Shown here: piece by piece, positions 8,936 through 17,640 of the stretch | Position numbering within the stretch: the stretch's first letter is position 1 | How the letters are laid out: every line of letters starts with the position of its first letter | Assembly (NCBI GenBank): GCA_900489925.1 | Contig: UEHQ01000026.1 | Location: 96,515 to 160,514, forward strand | Source: Hyphomicrobiales bacterium | GTDB taxonomy: Bacteria > Pseudomonadota > Alphaproteobacteria > Rhizobiales > Rhizobiaceae | Reading direction: 5' to 3' | Length of the DNA: 64,000 bases | The notes under the pieces: generated by a model | The model's input: only the letters and a program-made list of their open reading frames with translations | The model's database searches: none | What the model was told of the DNA's origin: nothing | Program-made: the position numbers and the translations under genes

Positions 8936-10744
8936 ATGGAACTTGCAGACCTGCGGTGTACCGACCATCCGACTGAGGCGGAAATTCGCCAACAGCTGGA
9001 TCGGATATTTGCGAGCGCCGAGTTTCACTCTCCGCAGCGAGGCCGCGCGTTTTTGCAGTTCATCGTGGACGAGACGCTTGCTGGGCGCTCGGAGTTCCTG
9101 AAGGCGTTCACCATTGCCAATATCGTCTTCGGTCGAAACGTGTCATTCGATGCGCAAAACGACCCTGTGGTGCGCATCGAAGCGGGGCGAATGCGCCGGG
9201 CATTGGAACGTTATTATCTGATCGTCGGTCGCGACGATCGCGTGGTCGTGACGATACCGAAAGGCGGCTATGTGCCGTCGTTCACCTATGCGGAAAGCGG
9301 TAAGGTGACAGGTGCCATCACGCCATTTGCTGCGTCCCCTGCAACGGAACGGGACCCAGCTGTTGACCCGTCTTCGCCAGCCCCGTTTACTGGCAGTCCC
9401 AACCGTCCCTGGATCAGATACGCATTGCCGGTGGGAGCGGTGTTGGTCGCCATTGCGGCGCTCGTCCACGCCCCGCTCGCGTCAGTCTTCGCGGCGATCA
9501 CAGGTCCGCCCGATAGGCCGACAGTCGCGGACTCGACCTTTCCGAAAATCCTCGTTGAACAATTCCAGAGTAACGCCGGAGCCGCGGGTACGGGCGATAT
9601 CGCGCAGGGGCTGAGGGACGAAGTCATCGGGCAACTCGCGAAGTTCAAGGACATCGTTGTCATTGCGAATCCGGCAACGGCTGACGAAAGCGCGACCGAG
9701 GAGCCCCGTTATGCGCTCCAAGGCAGCGTCCGACTTGAGGATAGTCAGATTCGCTCACTGGTCCGTCTCATCCGCACCGCGGACGGGGCCGTCGTCTGGG
9801 CAAATAGCTACGACGGTGACATGCGATCGCAAGGACTCTTTCAAATTCAAGAGGATATCGCGCAGCGCGTGGCCGGCACCGTGGCGCAACCCTATGGCAC
9901 CATCTTTCAAACAGACGCTGATGGCCTTGCCAAGGAGGGAGCCAGCGGCGGCTTCGACGGCTACGCGTGTACGCTGGCATACTACAGCTATCGCATGAGC
10001 ATGAACGGCGCGAGCCACGACGCGGCGAAGGACTGCCTGCAGCGTGCGACACAGCACAATCCCAACGATGCAACCCACTGGGCGCTGCTTTCATTGACAA
10101 ATCTCGATGAGTTCAGGTTTGCCTCGAAGCTGCACCGTCCGTCTTCCCCCGCCCCGCTGCAACGGGCCGTCCAGGCAGCGCAAAAGGCGATCAGCGTCGA
10201 CCCGCAGAACCCGCGCGCGTTGCAAGCATTGATGCTGGTAAGCTTCTTCCAGAATGACATCGATACCGCCTTGCGCGCAGGCGCTGCCGCTTACGCTGCG
10301 AACCCGAATGACGCAGAGGTCGCTGGCGAATACGGTTTGCGGCTGTCGATGTCTGGAAAGTGGCAATCCGGCTGTGAACTGGTGTCGAGCGCGGTAAACA
10401 AGAGCGCCGGTCCGAAGGGTTATTACGAAGTCGGCATGGCGCTTTGCGCCTTCATGCGTGGCGACCTTCAAGCCGCCGAACTGTGGTCGCGCATGTCCGA
10501 CCTGGAATACAATCCGATGCACCGCCTCGTGCTGCTGTCGATCCTTGGTGCTGCTGGCAAACGCGAGGAAGGCAAGCAGCAGCAGGACTGGCTTCAGTCG
10601 AATGCGCCGGCGCTCATGAAAAACATCCGCAAAGAGGTCTCGATACGGCTTCAACGTGCGGAAGATCAGGAGCGCTTCTTCGCCGGCCTGCGAGCAGCCG
10701 GTACGCCTGTTGCATCATCCGATACACCTGTTTCAACGCAGTAG
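8936..10744 (+). CDS. Membrane-anchored protein: N-terminal winged-helix-like domain, one TM, C-terminal TPR
   Basis: A 602-residue protein. Residues ~15-120 match the derived winged-helix module often found ahead of TolB-like or TPR domains: FLQFIVDETLAGRSEFLKAF, FGRNVSFDAQNDPVVRIE, RMRRALERYY and VTIPKGGYVPSF. One transmembrane helix follows (~160-182, LPVGAVLVAIAALVHAPLA). The periplasmic or extracytoplasmic half has a TolB-N/adenylate-cyclase-associated-like segment and then helical TPR-type repeats from ~335 to the end. The layout resembles ToxR/CadC one-component regulators: cytoplasmic DNA-binding head, membrane pass, sensory exterior. No cyclase catalytic motifs are visible. A paralogue with the same domain order lies at 29581-31239. 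DNA binding is inferred, not shown. Confidence 0.75.
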   Translation: MELADLRCTDHPTEAEIRQQLDRIFASAEFHSPQRGRAFLQFIVDETLAGRSEFLKAFTIANIVFGRNVSFDAQNDPVVRIEAGRMRRALERYYLIVGRDDRVVVTIPKGGYVPSFTYAESGKVTGAITPFAASPATERDPAVDPSSPAPFTGSPNRPWIRYALPVGAVLVAIAALVHAPLASVFAAITGPPDRPTVADSTFPKILVEQFQSNAGAAGTGDIAQGLRDEVIGQLAKFKDIVVIANPATADESATEEPRYALQGSVRLEDSQIRSLVRLIRTADGAVVWANSYDGDMRSQGLFQIQEDIAQRVAGTVAQPYGTIFQTDADGLAKEGASGGFDGYACTLAYYSYRMSMNGASHDAAKDCLQRATQHNPNDATHWALLSLTNLDEFRFASKLHRPSSPAPLQRAVQAAQKAISVDPQNPRALQALMLVSFFQNDIDTALRAGAAAYAANPNDAEVAGEYGLRLSMSGKWQSGCELVSSAVNKSAGPKGYYEVGMALCAFMRGDLQAAELWSRMSDLEYNPMHRLVLLSILGAAGKREEGKQQQDWLQSNAPALMKNIRKEVSIRLQRAEDQERFFAGLRAAGTPVASSDTPVSTQ

Positions 10745-10816
10745 CGGAACCCTATCGCCTATTTGGTCTAGGCTGATCCGTGCGGCTAAAGCGCAACCAC
10801 TAGATGCGAGGTATTT

Positions 10817-10856
10817 TACCGTATCATACCGGAAATGGACTGTATCTTACTGCCCT
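10817..10856 (+). promoter_or_regulatory. Putative promoter/operator A (TACCGTA-N3-TACCG ... GTATCTTAC) upstream of the porin
   Basis: TACCGTA (10817-10823) and TACCG (10827-10831) are direct half-sites exactly 10 bp apart. GTATCTTACTGCCCT (10842-10856) follows and offers a -10-like TATCTT. The same 40-bp layout, with identical spacing and near-identical ends, occurs at 22361-22400. It lies about 150 bp ahead of the porin start. The tandem 10-bp periodicity is typical of OmpR/ToxR-type winged-helix binding sites. Confidence 0.55.
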
Positions 10857-11007
10857 GTTCGCCCGCACGGGCCTATATGGAAGGCGTAGGTCCAGTAGTT
10901 GCGGCGTGATTGCGATGGCGAGGTCGAATTCGTGGTTTGGCATTTGGGGTGCCAGGGTGTGCGACGTGGACGCTCATCCCATTACTGACGAAACGCTTGG
11001 GGGACAC

Positions 11008-12201
11008 ATGATGCGACGAGCAAAGTGCAGTGCCGTGCATGCTCCGATTTATTCTCTTCTTGCATTGTGCCTGCCGGTCGGATCCGCTCTAGCCCAAGAG
11101 GCGGCGAAGCCGGCAGACAAACCCGCTGAGACCAGCAAGGCCGACGAGCGTTGGATTCCGAAACCGCGGCTCGGAGATGATGATGCCTATGTGGAACTCT
11201 ACGGCCAGATCAACAAAGGCCTGCTGACCTATGACGACGGCGGTTCGACCGACAACTACTTCCCGGTCGACAACGGCAACTCGTCGACGCGCGCTGGCCT
11301 TCGATTCTCCACCAAGATGGAGAACAACTGGTCGGTCGGCGGCAATCTCGAATGGGAATGGACACCGTATTCGACCACAAGCGTCAACCAGCTGAACAAG
11401 GATCACTACGATTGGGAAGCCAACCTTCTGCGCAAGGCAGAAGTTTATATGGAGTCGAAGGAATACGGGAAGTTCTGGTTCGGCCAGGGCAGCATGGCCT
11501 CCGATGGCACCGCGGAAGTCGATTTGTCCGGCACCAGCGTCGTCGGCTATTCGCTTATTTCCGACATGGCGGGCGGGCCGTTCTTCAGGTTCGATGACGG
11601 AACGCTGTCCTCGATACGAGTCAAGGACGCCTTCACCAACTACGACGGCCTGAGTCGAAAACTGCGTTTCCGTTATGACACGCCCTCATTCGGTGGATTC
11701 AGCGTGTCATCGTCGGTCGGGACGCAAGTCGTGCCTGACCCAACAGACGTCGCCGTGTGGGACATCGCCCTGCGTTACGACCAAACGATTGATGACGTCA
11801 AAATCAGTGGCGCATTGGCCTTCTCGAGGCCGGGCGACAGCAACTCGATCTACGACGCCTCGGTTTCCCTGTTGCATCAGCCGACTGGCCTCAGCCTGAC
11901 GCTTGCGGCCGGTTATTCCGACAAGGAAGCCATCGATGGCCGCTATGGCTATGCCAAACTTGGCTACCAGACCGATATCTTCGAGGTCGGCAAGACCGCC
12001 TTCTCCGTCGATGCCTATTTTGGCAAGGACATCAAGGGCAAGGGTACGGACAGCGATTCCTATGGAGTGCAGGTCGTCCAAAACCTCGACTATCTCCAGA
12101 CCGAACTCTACGTCGGGGCGCGCACCTATTCGTATGACGACGAAGTCGCCAGCGTCCAGGACAGCTATGCAGTGCTCGCAGGCGCCAGACTGAAATTTTA
12201 G
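11008..12201 (+). CDS. Outer-membrane porin (Gram-negative porin family)
   Basis: A ~397-residue protein with a signal peptide ending SALAQE, an acidic/Lys-rich linker, and then a long alternating pattern rich in aromatic girdle residues. It begins with AYVELYGQINKGLLTYDDG, the usual first strand of general porins, and ends in a C-terminal aromatic residue (ARLKF), the BamA recognition signal. GLRFSTKMENNWSVGGNLEWEW resembles the second and third strands of Porin_4-type proteins. The start at ATG 11008 (or 11011) follows GGGGGA; the long upstream extension of the frame contains the promoter element and is rejected. The next gene is aspartate 4-decarboxylase on the same strand, so the porin may supply its substrate across the outer membrane (inference). 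Confidence 0.85.
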   Translation: MMRRAKCSAVHAPIYSLLALCLPVGSALAQEAAKPADKPAETSKADERWIPKPRLGDDDAYVELYGQINKGLLTYDDGGSTDNYFPVDNGNSSTRAGLRFSTKMENNWSVGGNLEWEWTPYSTTSVNQLNKDHYDWEANLLRKAEVYMESKEYGKFWFGQGSMASDGTAEVDLSGTSVVGYSLISDMAGGPFFRFDDGTLSSIRVKDAFTNYDGLSRKLRFRYDTPSFGGFSVSSSVGTQVVPDPTDVAVWDIALRYDQTIDDVKISGALAFSRPGDSNSIYDASVSLLHQPTGLSLTLAAGYSDKEAIDGRYGYAKLGYQTDIFEVGKTAFSVDAYFGKDIKGKGTDSDSYGVQVVQNLDYLQTELYVGARTYSYDDEVASVQDSYAVLAGARLKF

Positions 12202-12306
12202 CGATGTTTCGCGCTCAAAGGTTCGGGCGCGACGGACCTTCAACTGGAAGAGGCAGCGAACCGCCCAACATGGCGGCGCTTAAGCCGTATCACGGGAGGA
12301 TGTAGC

Positions 12307-13908
12307 ATGACCGAGATCGACTATCGCGAATACGAACATATGAGCCCGTTCGAAATCAAGGACGGATTGATGAAGCTCGCAAAGCGCAGCTCTCAGAAAT
12401 CCGCGCACGCGCTCCTCAATGCGGGGCGCGGCAATCCGAACTGGGTCGCCACCACCCCACGCGAGGGTTTCTTCCTGTTCGGGCAGTTTGCATTGTCCGA
12501 ATGCCGGCGTACCATGGATAATCCGGTGGCAGGCCTCGCCGGCATGCCACAGATGAGCGGCATTGCGGCAAGGCTCACCGCATGGCTCGGCAAGCATGCG
12601 GACGAGCCGGGCGCGGCCTTCATTTCGAAAATCGTCGACCACGGCGTCAAGGCATTCGGTTTCGACGCGGACGCCTTCGTGCACGAGCTGACGGATTCGA
12701 TCATCGGCGACAACTACCCGGTTCCGGATCGGATGTTGGTGCACGCAGAGCAGGTCGCGCACCGCTATCTCCTGTGGGCGATGGGCGCCGATCAGGCCGT
12801 CGGTAAGTTTGACCTCTATGCGGTAGAAGGCGGCACTGCGGCGATGTGCTACATCTTCAAGTCGCTGATGGCCAACCGGATTCTCAAGAAGGGCGACACA
12901 ATCGCCATGGGAACCCCGATCTTCACCCCCTATATCGAGATTGCGGAACTCGAGGACTATGCGTTCCACGCCGTTCACATCCGTGCGACGCAGGAACACC
13001 GCTTCCAATATTCCGACGAGGAACTGAAGAAGCTCGAAGACCCGAAGATCAAGGCATTTTTCATCGTCAATCCGGGCAACCCGACCTCGATGGCCATCGA
13101 TGCTCCGACGCTGAAGAAGATCGTCACCCTGGTGAAGACCAAGCGGCCTGATCTCATCCTCCTGACGGATGACGTCTATGGCACCTTCGTTCCGCATTTT
13201 CGCTCATTGATGGCGGAACTGCCCTACAACACGATCTGCGTCTATTCCTACTCCAAGTATTTCGGCTGCACCGGTTGGCGCCTGGGCGTGATCGGCATCA
13301 ACGAGAAGAACATTCTCGATGACCGCCTCAAGGAGCTTCCGGCCAAGGAATTGGAGGCACTGGACAAGCGATACATCTCGATCACGCTTGAGCCCCGCAA
13401 GCTGAAGATGATCGACCGCATCGTCGCCGACAGCCGCGACGTTGCGCTGAACCACACCGCCGGGCTATCCCTGCCGCAGCAGGTGATGATGACCATGTTT
13501 TCCATGAGCGAACTGATCGACAGCGAGAAGGTCTATCAGCAGGCCTGCATGGCCATTTGCCATAAGCGCGTGAACACGCTTCTTGAGGGACTTCCCCTCG
13601 ATCTTCAGCCCAACGCCAATTTCGCCGCTTACTACGGAACGATCGACTTCGAATTCTGGCTCCGCAGATATGTCGGCGAGGATATGGTGACTTGGCTCAA
13701 AGAGCACGTACATCCTCTCGATCTCGTCTACAGGCTGGCAGAGGATCATTCGATCGTGCTGCTGAACGGCGGCGGATTTGAAGCGCCTGACTGGAGCGTT
13801 CGCGTCTCCTTCGCCAACCTGCCGGATGACGTCTATGACGATATCGGCCGGGCCGTGCGTGCGGTGGGACGTGGTTATGTCGATCGGTTCAACGCGTCGA
13901 AAAAGTAA
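12307..13908 (+). CDS. aspD: Aspartate 4-decarboxylase (bifunctional aspartate aminotransferase/L-aspartate beta-decarboxylase)
   Basis: A 533-residue fold-type I PLP enzyme, the length typical of AsdA/AspD and well above ordinary aspartate aminotransferases (~400). The PLP lysine lies in YSYSKYFGCTGWRLG. Substrate and cofactor motifs NPGNPTS and LTDDVYGTF are present, as is the N-terminal GRGNPNWVATTPREGFF segment characteristic of the 4-decarboxylase clade. The reaction is L-aspartate to L-alanine plus CO2, consuming a cytoplasmic proton. Known partners are AspT-type aspartate:alanine exchangers, two of which are encoded 3.5-10 kb away on the other strand. RBS GGGAGG lies 7 nt before the ATG. 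A strong terminator follows at 13926. Confidence 0.9.
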   Translation: MTEIDYREYEHMSPFEIKDGLMKLAKRSSQKSAHALLNAGRGNPNWVATTPREGFFLFGQFALSECRRTMDNPVAGLAGMPQMSGIAARLTAWLGKHADEPGAAFISKIVDHGVKAFGFDADAFVHELTDSIIGDNYPVPDRMLVHAEQVAHRYLLWAMGADQAVGKFDLYAVEGGTAAMCYIFKSLMANRILKKGDTIAMGTPIFTPYIEIAELEDYAFHAVHIRATQEHRFQYSDEELKKLEDPKIKAFFIVNPGNPTSMAIDAPTLKKIVTLVKTKRPDLILLTDDVYGTFVPHFRSLMAELPYNTICVYSYSKYFGCTGWRLGVIGINEKNILDDRLKELPAKELEALDKRYISITLEPRKLKMIDRIVADSRDVALNHTAGLSLPQQVMMTMFSMSELIDSEKVYQQACMAICHKRVNTLLEGLPLDLQPNANFAAYYGTIDFEFWLRRYVGEDMVTWLKEHVHPLDLVYRLAEDHSIVLLNGGGFEAPDWSVRVSFANLPDDVYDDIGRAVRAVGRGYVDRFNASKK

Positions 13909-13925
13909 GGCAAGACAATGAATCG

Positions 13926-13966
13926 GAAAGACCGCGTGCTGCGAGGGACGCGGTCTTTCTATTTCT
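13926..13966. terminator. Rho-independent terminator after aspD
   Basis: AAAGACCGCGT pairs with ACGCGGTCTTT around a short loop and is followed by CTATTTC. It sits between convergent genes (aspD and the SulP gene, whose stop is at 13981), so it may serve both strands. Confidence 0.85.
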
Positions 13967-13980
13967 GCAATCTGAATGCT

Positions 13981-15699
13981 TCAGGTCTCGTCGGAGGGTG
14001 CCTCGATACCCGGCGTCGGCGGCGAACTCCGAGATAGAGGCACCGCACTTTCCTGGTAATGGCGTATGCCAGCGTGAACCGAGGCAAACATGCGGCTCTC
14101 GCCAAGCCGCTCGGCAAAACCGGACGCCCTCACATACTCGAGAACATCTGCGTTGAGGCTTGCAAGCCAGAGCACGATCCCACGCTCAGCCAGGCTTCGC
14201 TCGCTTTCAATCAACGTCTGCAGGGCGGAATATTCGATATCGAATACGGCCCTCAGGTCCAGCATGAGCACACTCGGTTTGTTCTGAATGACCAGTTCTC
14301 GCATGGTGTCGGCAACATGCTGAGCGTTCACAAAGAACAGCCGGCCTTCCGGTCTCAGGATGAGCAGTCCCTCAACGGTTTCGTCATCGGGATGCTCAGG
14401 CGAAAGCGGGCGGAGAGCATCCCCGCCCCGCTTGCGGCCGATCACATGGATTCGCGGATTGGCCGCCTGACTGGACAGGCCGACCAGAGACAGAATGATG
14501 GCAACGACGATACCCTGAAGAGTGCCAAAGACAAGCACGCCGAGGAACGCAGCCAGCGCCCACCGGAATTCCATCTTGCGAACATTCCGGATCGACACAA
14601 ATTCCGCGGGCTTGATGAGGCCAACGGAATAAATGATGACGATTGCCGCAAGCACGGCTTGTGGCAGGAGACCGAGTAAGGGTGCCAGCACCAGCATCGT
14701 TGCCGCAGACGCTGCAGCCGTGACGATCGACGCCTTCTGGGTTCGCCCGCCGACGGCGCGGACGACGGCTGTTTGCGATGTTCCGCCACCTGCCGGCATC
14801 GCTCCGAACAGCGCGCCGAGCACGTTCGCGGCCCCGGTCGCCACCAGCTCCCTGTTGGCGCGGATCGGTGGATCCGACTGATCTGCAAATGCCCGCCCTG
14901 CGGCGATCGTCTCAGTGAAGCTCATCAGCGCGATACCGATTGCCCCCGGTAGTAGCTGCCTCACGAGCTCGAGATTGGGCAGTGTCAACGACGGCAAGGC
15001 TTGTGGAATGTGACCGACAATCGAAACGCCATGGCTGCTCATGCCAAACAGCCACGATGCGGCTATCCCCCCGGCAACGACCGCGAGGGGCGCGGGCGAA
15101 TGCGGCCAGGCTCGTTCCATAAAGAGCAGGAGGACAAGGGCAACAAGGCCGACCACCACGGTTGTGATCGAGGCTTCGGGAAGGTGTTGCAGGAGGCTGA
15201 GAATGTCGCGGAAGAACCCTTCCTTGGTGAAGTGAAGGCCGAGCAGCTTCGGCACCTGGTCCAACACGATCACCAAACCTATACCGGCCTTGAAACCTGT
15301 GAGCACGGGTGAGGAGATGAAATTCGCGACGAACCCCAAGCGCAACGCGGAAGCAAGAATCAGGAGCACACCAGTGAGCGCCGTGAGCGTCGCGGTGGCA
15401 GTGAGCAGCTTCGCGGGATCTCCGTCGGGCACGACGAGGGCGAGCTCCGCCGCGGTCAGGATCGCCAGCGTGGTCGTCGAGCTGACGCTCAATACGCGCG
15501 ACGTTCCCAACAGGGCATAGACCACAGTCGGTACGAAAGCTGTGTAGAGACCCACGCTCACAGTGAGACCGGCCACCGTCGCATAGGCCATGGCCTTCGG
15601 CAGGACGACCGCGGCAGCCGTCAGACCGGCAACAATATCCGGCCGCAGTGTCCCTGCTGATGGCCCGATTGACTGCACAGTATCTGATGACCGAAGCAT
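13981..15699 (-). CDS. SulP family anion transporter with STAS domain
   Basis: A ~573-residue permease. The transmembrane part opens with RPDIVAGLTAAAVVLPKAMAYATVAGL, the SulP signature, and continues through ~12 hydrophobic spans including the GAMPAGGGTSQTAVVRAVGGRT segment. A C-terminal STAS domain (~residues 450-550) includes VLMLDLRAVFDIEYSALQTL. SulP members carry sulfate, bicarbonate or dicarboxylates; the substrate here is not readable. Bicarbonate or a C4-dicarboxylate would fit the neighbouring decarboxylases, but this is speculation. Start ATG 15699 has AAAGAGAAC upstream; the longer frame to 15777 is less likely. It is probably the last gene of a minus-strand operon running from 22187 (gap of about 117 bp to the exchanger gene). 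Confidence 0.88.
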   Translation of the reverse strand: MLRSSDTVQSIGPSAGTLRPDIVAGLTAAAVVLPKAMAYATVAGLTVSVGLYTAFVPTVVYALLGTSRVLSVSSTTTLAILTAAELALVVPDGDPAKLLTATATLTALTGVLLILASALRLGFVANFISSPVLTGFKAGIGLVIVLDQVPKLLGLHFTKEGFFRDILSLLQHLPEASITTVVVGLVALVLLLFMERAWPHSPAPLAVVAGGIAASWLFGMSSHGVSIVGHIPQALPSLTLPNLELVRQLLPGAIGIALMSFTETIAAGRAFADQSDPPIRANRELVATGAANVLGALFGAMPAGGGTSQTAVVRAVGGRTQKASIVTAAASAATMLVLAPLLGLLPQAVLAAIVIIYSVGLIKPAEFVSIRNVRKMEFRWALAAFLGVLVFGTLQGIVVAIILSLVGLSSQAANPRIHVIGRKRGGDALRPLSPEHPDDETVEGLLILRPEGRLFFVNAQHVADTMRELVIQNKPSVLMLDLRAVFDIEYSALQTLIESERSLAERGIVLWLASLNADVLEYVRASGFAERLGESRMFASVHAGIRHYQESAVPLSRSSPPTPGIEAPSDET

Positions 15700-15816
15700 G
15701 ATGTTCTCTTTCCGTATCAAGGCATTTCGGAAAGTGCGCAGGTCTCTGCCAACGCACCCAAATTCTAATCCCGGCATGGCTCTCCCACCAGAGAAATGTC
15801 GGCAGGAATGTCCGCC

Positions 15817-17514
15817 CTAACCAGCCACGATGCCGACAATCACGGTTCCCCAAGTGGTGAGCAAAATGTGCCCTATGGGCACCGTCGGCGTGTAGCCAAG
15901 AACGGCAACGCTACTTCCCGATCGCTCCTGGACCGCTGCCATGCCTGCCGTCATCGTCTGCGCGCCGGCGAGCCCCCCGAGCAACAAAATCGGGTTCATA
16001 CGCAGCACGTAGCGCCCGAAATAAAGCCCGATCAACAGGGGAACAGTTGTAACGACAATACCGCCCAACAGCAGACCGATCCCGGCTTCAGCTATAGCGG
16101 AAACGAAGACCGGCCCGGCATGCAGACCAGTCATGGCGACGAAGGCGGCTAGGCCGAGGGCGGTCATAAGCGAGACCGCCGCATCCGGTATTCGGCCAAA
16201 AAGCGGAAACCGCGTGCGCAGATGCCCCACCAGCAACCCGGCAAGCAGGGTACCTACGCTGGTACTCAAGGAAATTCGCATATCACCGATCGGTACGGTG
16301 ACAATGATGCCCACCAAGCCACCTAGGAATATAGCAAGCCCGAGTACAACAAAGTCCGTGGTCGCTGTCGGCGCGACAACGACGCCAATCTGCTTGGCAG
16401 CTTGCGATACGACATTGTCTGGGCCCACCATACGGACGATGTCGCCGCGTTCGACAGCAACGCCCGGCGCCAGGGGAATGTCCTGGCCACCGCGCGTGAC
16501 GCCGCGAAGATAGAGGCTTCGTGCCCAACTCTCTTTCGAGAGATCCTCGATCGTTCGGTTGGCGAAATTGCGAGATGTGACCAGCACATCGGCCACCGAG
16601 ACCGGGATATCAAGCAGCGCACTGTCCTCGACCTCTTCAGCACGCGACCCAAGCACAGTGATCAGCGCCTCGCGCGATCCCGATACCGCAATTATGTCGC
16701 CCGCTTCGAAAGTGACCTCCGATGCGGCTTCGAGGATCGCTCCCCGCCTTCTCAGCCGTTGGACGAAAAGTCTGTGCTCCGGAAAGGATGCCTCGGCAGC
16801 CTTCATCGATATGCCGACAATGGGTGCACCTTCGGCAATGCGATAAGCGCGAACCTCGAACCGCCGCCACGCAGAGGCGATACCTGCCGTCGTGCGAGTA
16901 ATCCCAAGCTCACGCTCCAGCTTTAGCGCCTCGCCGCTCAAATCGACGCCAAGCAGTTTCGGGCCCACCAGACTGCAGAACAGGATGACGCCGACCGCAC
17001 CGAAGACATAGCAGACAGCGTCGGCCACAGCCACATGTGCAACGAACCGGGCGCGATCGGCATCTGGCAAAGGCAGCGCATTGATCGCTTCAGTCGCGGT
17101 GCCCATCGCCGGACTTTCCGTGAGCGCGCCGGAAACCAGGCCGGCTGCGAAGCCGGGGTCAAGCCCGAGGATCTTGGCGACAACGATGGCGGTGAGCAGG
17201 CCACTCACGCAGACAACAACCGCGAGCAGCACCGGCTTCATGCCGTCCCGCTTGAGAGCCTGCAGAAACTGTGGTCCTACGGAATAACCTATGCCGAAAA
17301 GGAACAGGAGAAACAGGAAGGACTTCGCCATTCCGGCGATCGGCACTTCAGCGACTTGCCCGATGAATATGCCAGCGAAAAGGGAGCCGGTGACCGGCCC
17401 CAGGCTAAACCCGCCGAATTTGACGCCTCCGATCAGATATCCGAGGCTGATTGCAAGGAACACTGCGAGCTCAGGATACTTGACCAGAATTTGCTCAATC
17501 CACACCATGACCAT
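15817..17514 (-). CDS. Aspartate:alanine exchanger (AAEx/AspT) family transporter, copy 1
   Basis: About 565 residues with the AAEx layout: an N-terminal block of ~5 TM helices (AVFLAISLGYLIGGVKFGGFSLG, then FLFLFGIGYSVGPQF), a central cytoplasmic region with two TrkA-C/RCK-C-like modules (AGDIIAVSGSREAL and ERGDIVRMVGPDNV), and a second five-helix block with the repeated exchanger motif. AspT of lactic-acid bacteria, with which the layout agrees, performs electrogenic aspartate(in)/alanine(out) exchange; other relatives export succinate. Start ATG 17514 or 17508 follows GGTGGGGG. It lies immediately downstream of the Orn/Lys/Arg decarboxylase, and a paralogue lies immediately upstream of it. 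Confidence 0.88.
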   Translation of the reverse strand: MVMVWIEQILVKYPELAVFLAISLGYLIGGVKFGGFSLGPVTGSLFAGIFIGQVAEVPIAGMAKSFLFLLFLFGIGYSVGPQFLQALKRDGMKPVLLAVVVCVSGLLTAIVVAKILGLDPGFAAGLVSGALTESPAMGTATEAINALPLPDADRARFVAHVAVADAVCYVFGAVGVILFCSLVGPKLLGVDLSGEALKLERELGITRTTAGIASAWRRFEVRAYRIAEGAPIVGISMKAAEASFPEHRLFVQRLRRRGAILEAASEVTFEAGDIIAVSGSREALITVLGSRAEEVEDSALLDIPVSVADVLVTSRNFANRTIEDLSKESWARSLYLRGVTRGGQDIPLAPGVAVERGDIVRMVGPDNVVSQAAKQIGVVVAPTATTDFVVLGLAIFLGGLVGIIVTVPIGDMRISLSTSVGTLLAGLLVGHLRTRFPLFGRIPDAAVSLMTALGLAAFVAMTGLHAGPVFVSAIAEAGIGLLLGGIVVTTVPLLIGLYFGRYVLRMNPILLLGGLAGAQTMTAGMAAVQERSGSSVAVLGYTPTVPIGHILLTTWGTVIVGIVAG

Positions 17515-17640
17515 GCCCCCACCCACGCGCGTGCCTTGGGCCGGCGTCGGTGGTGCGGCGCCGGCAGCCTGTACCTAACCCCGGGCCCGCCGCGGTGCCG
17601 TCGATCGGCCCGCGAAGATGTCCCCACCGGCTCCGCCTAG

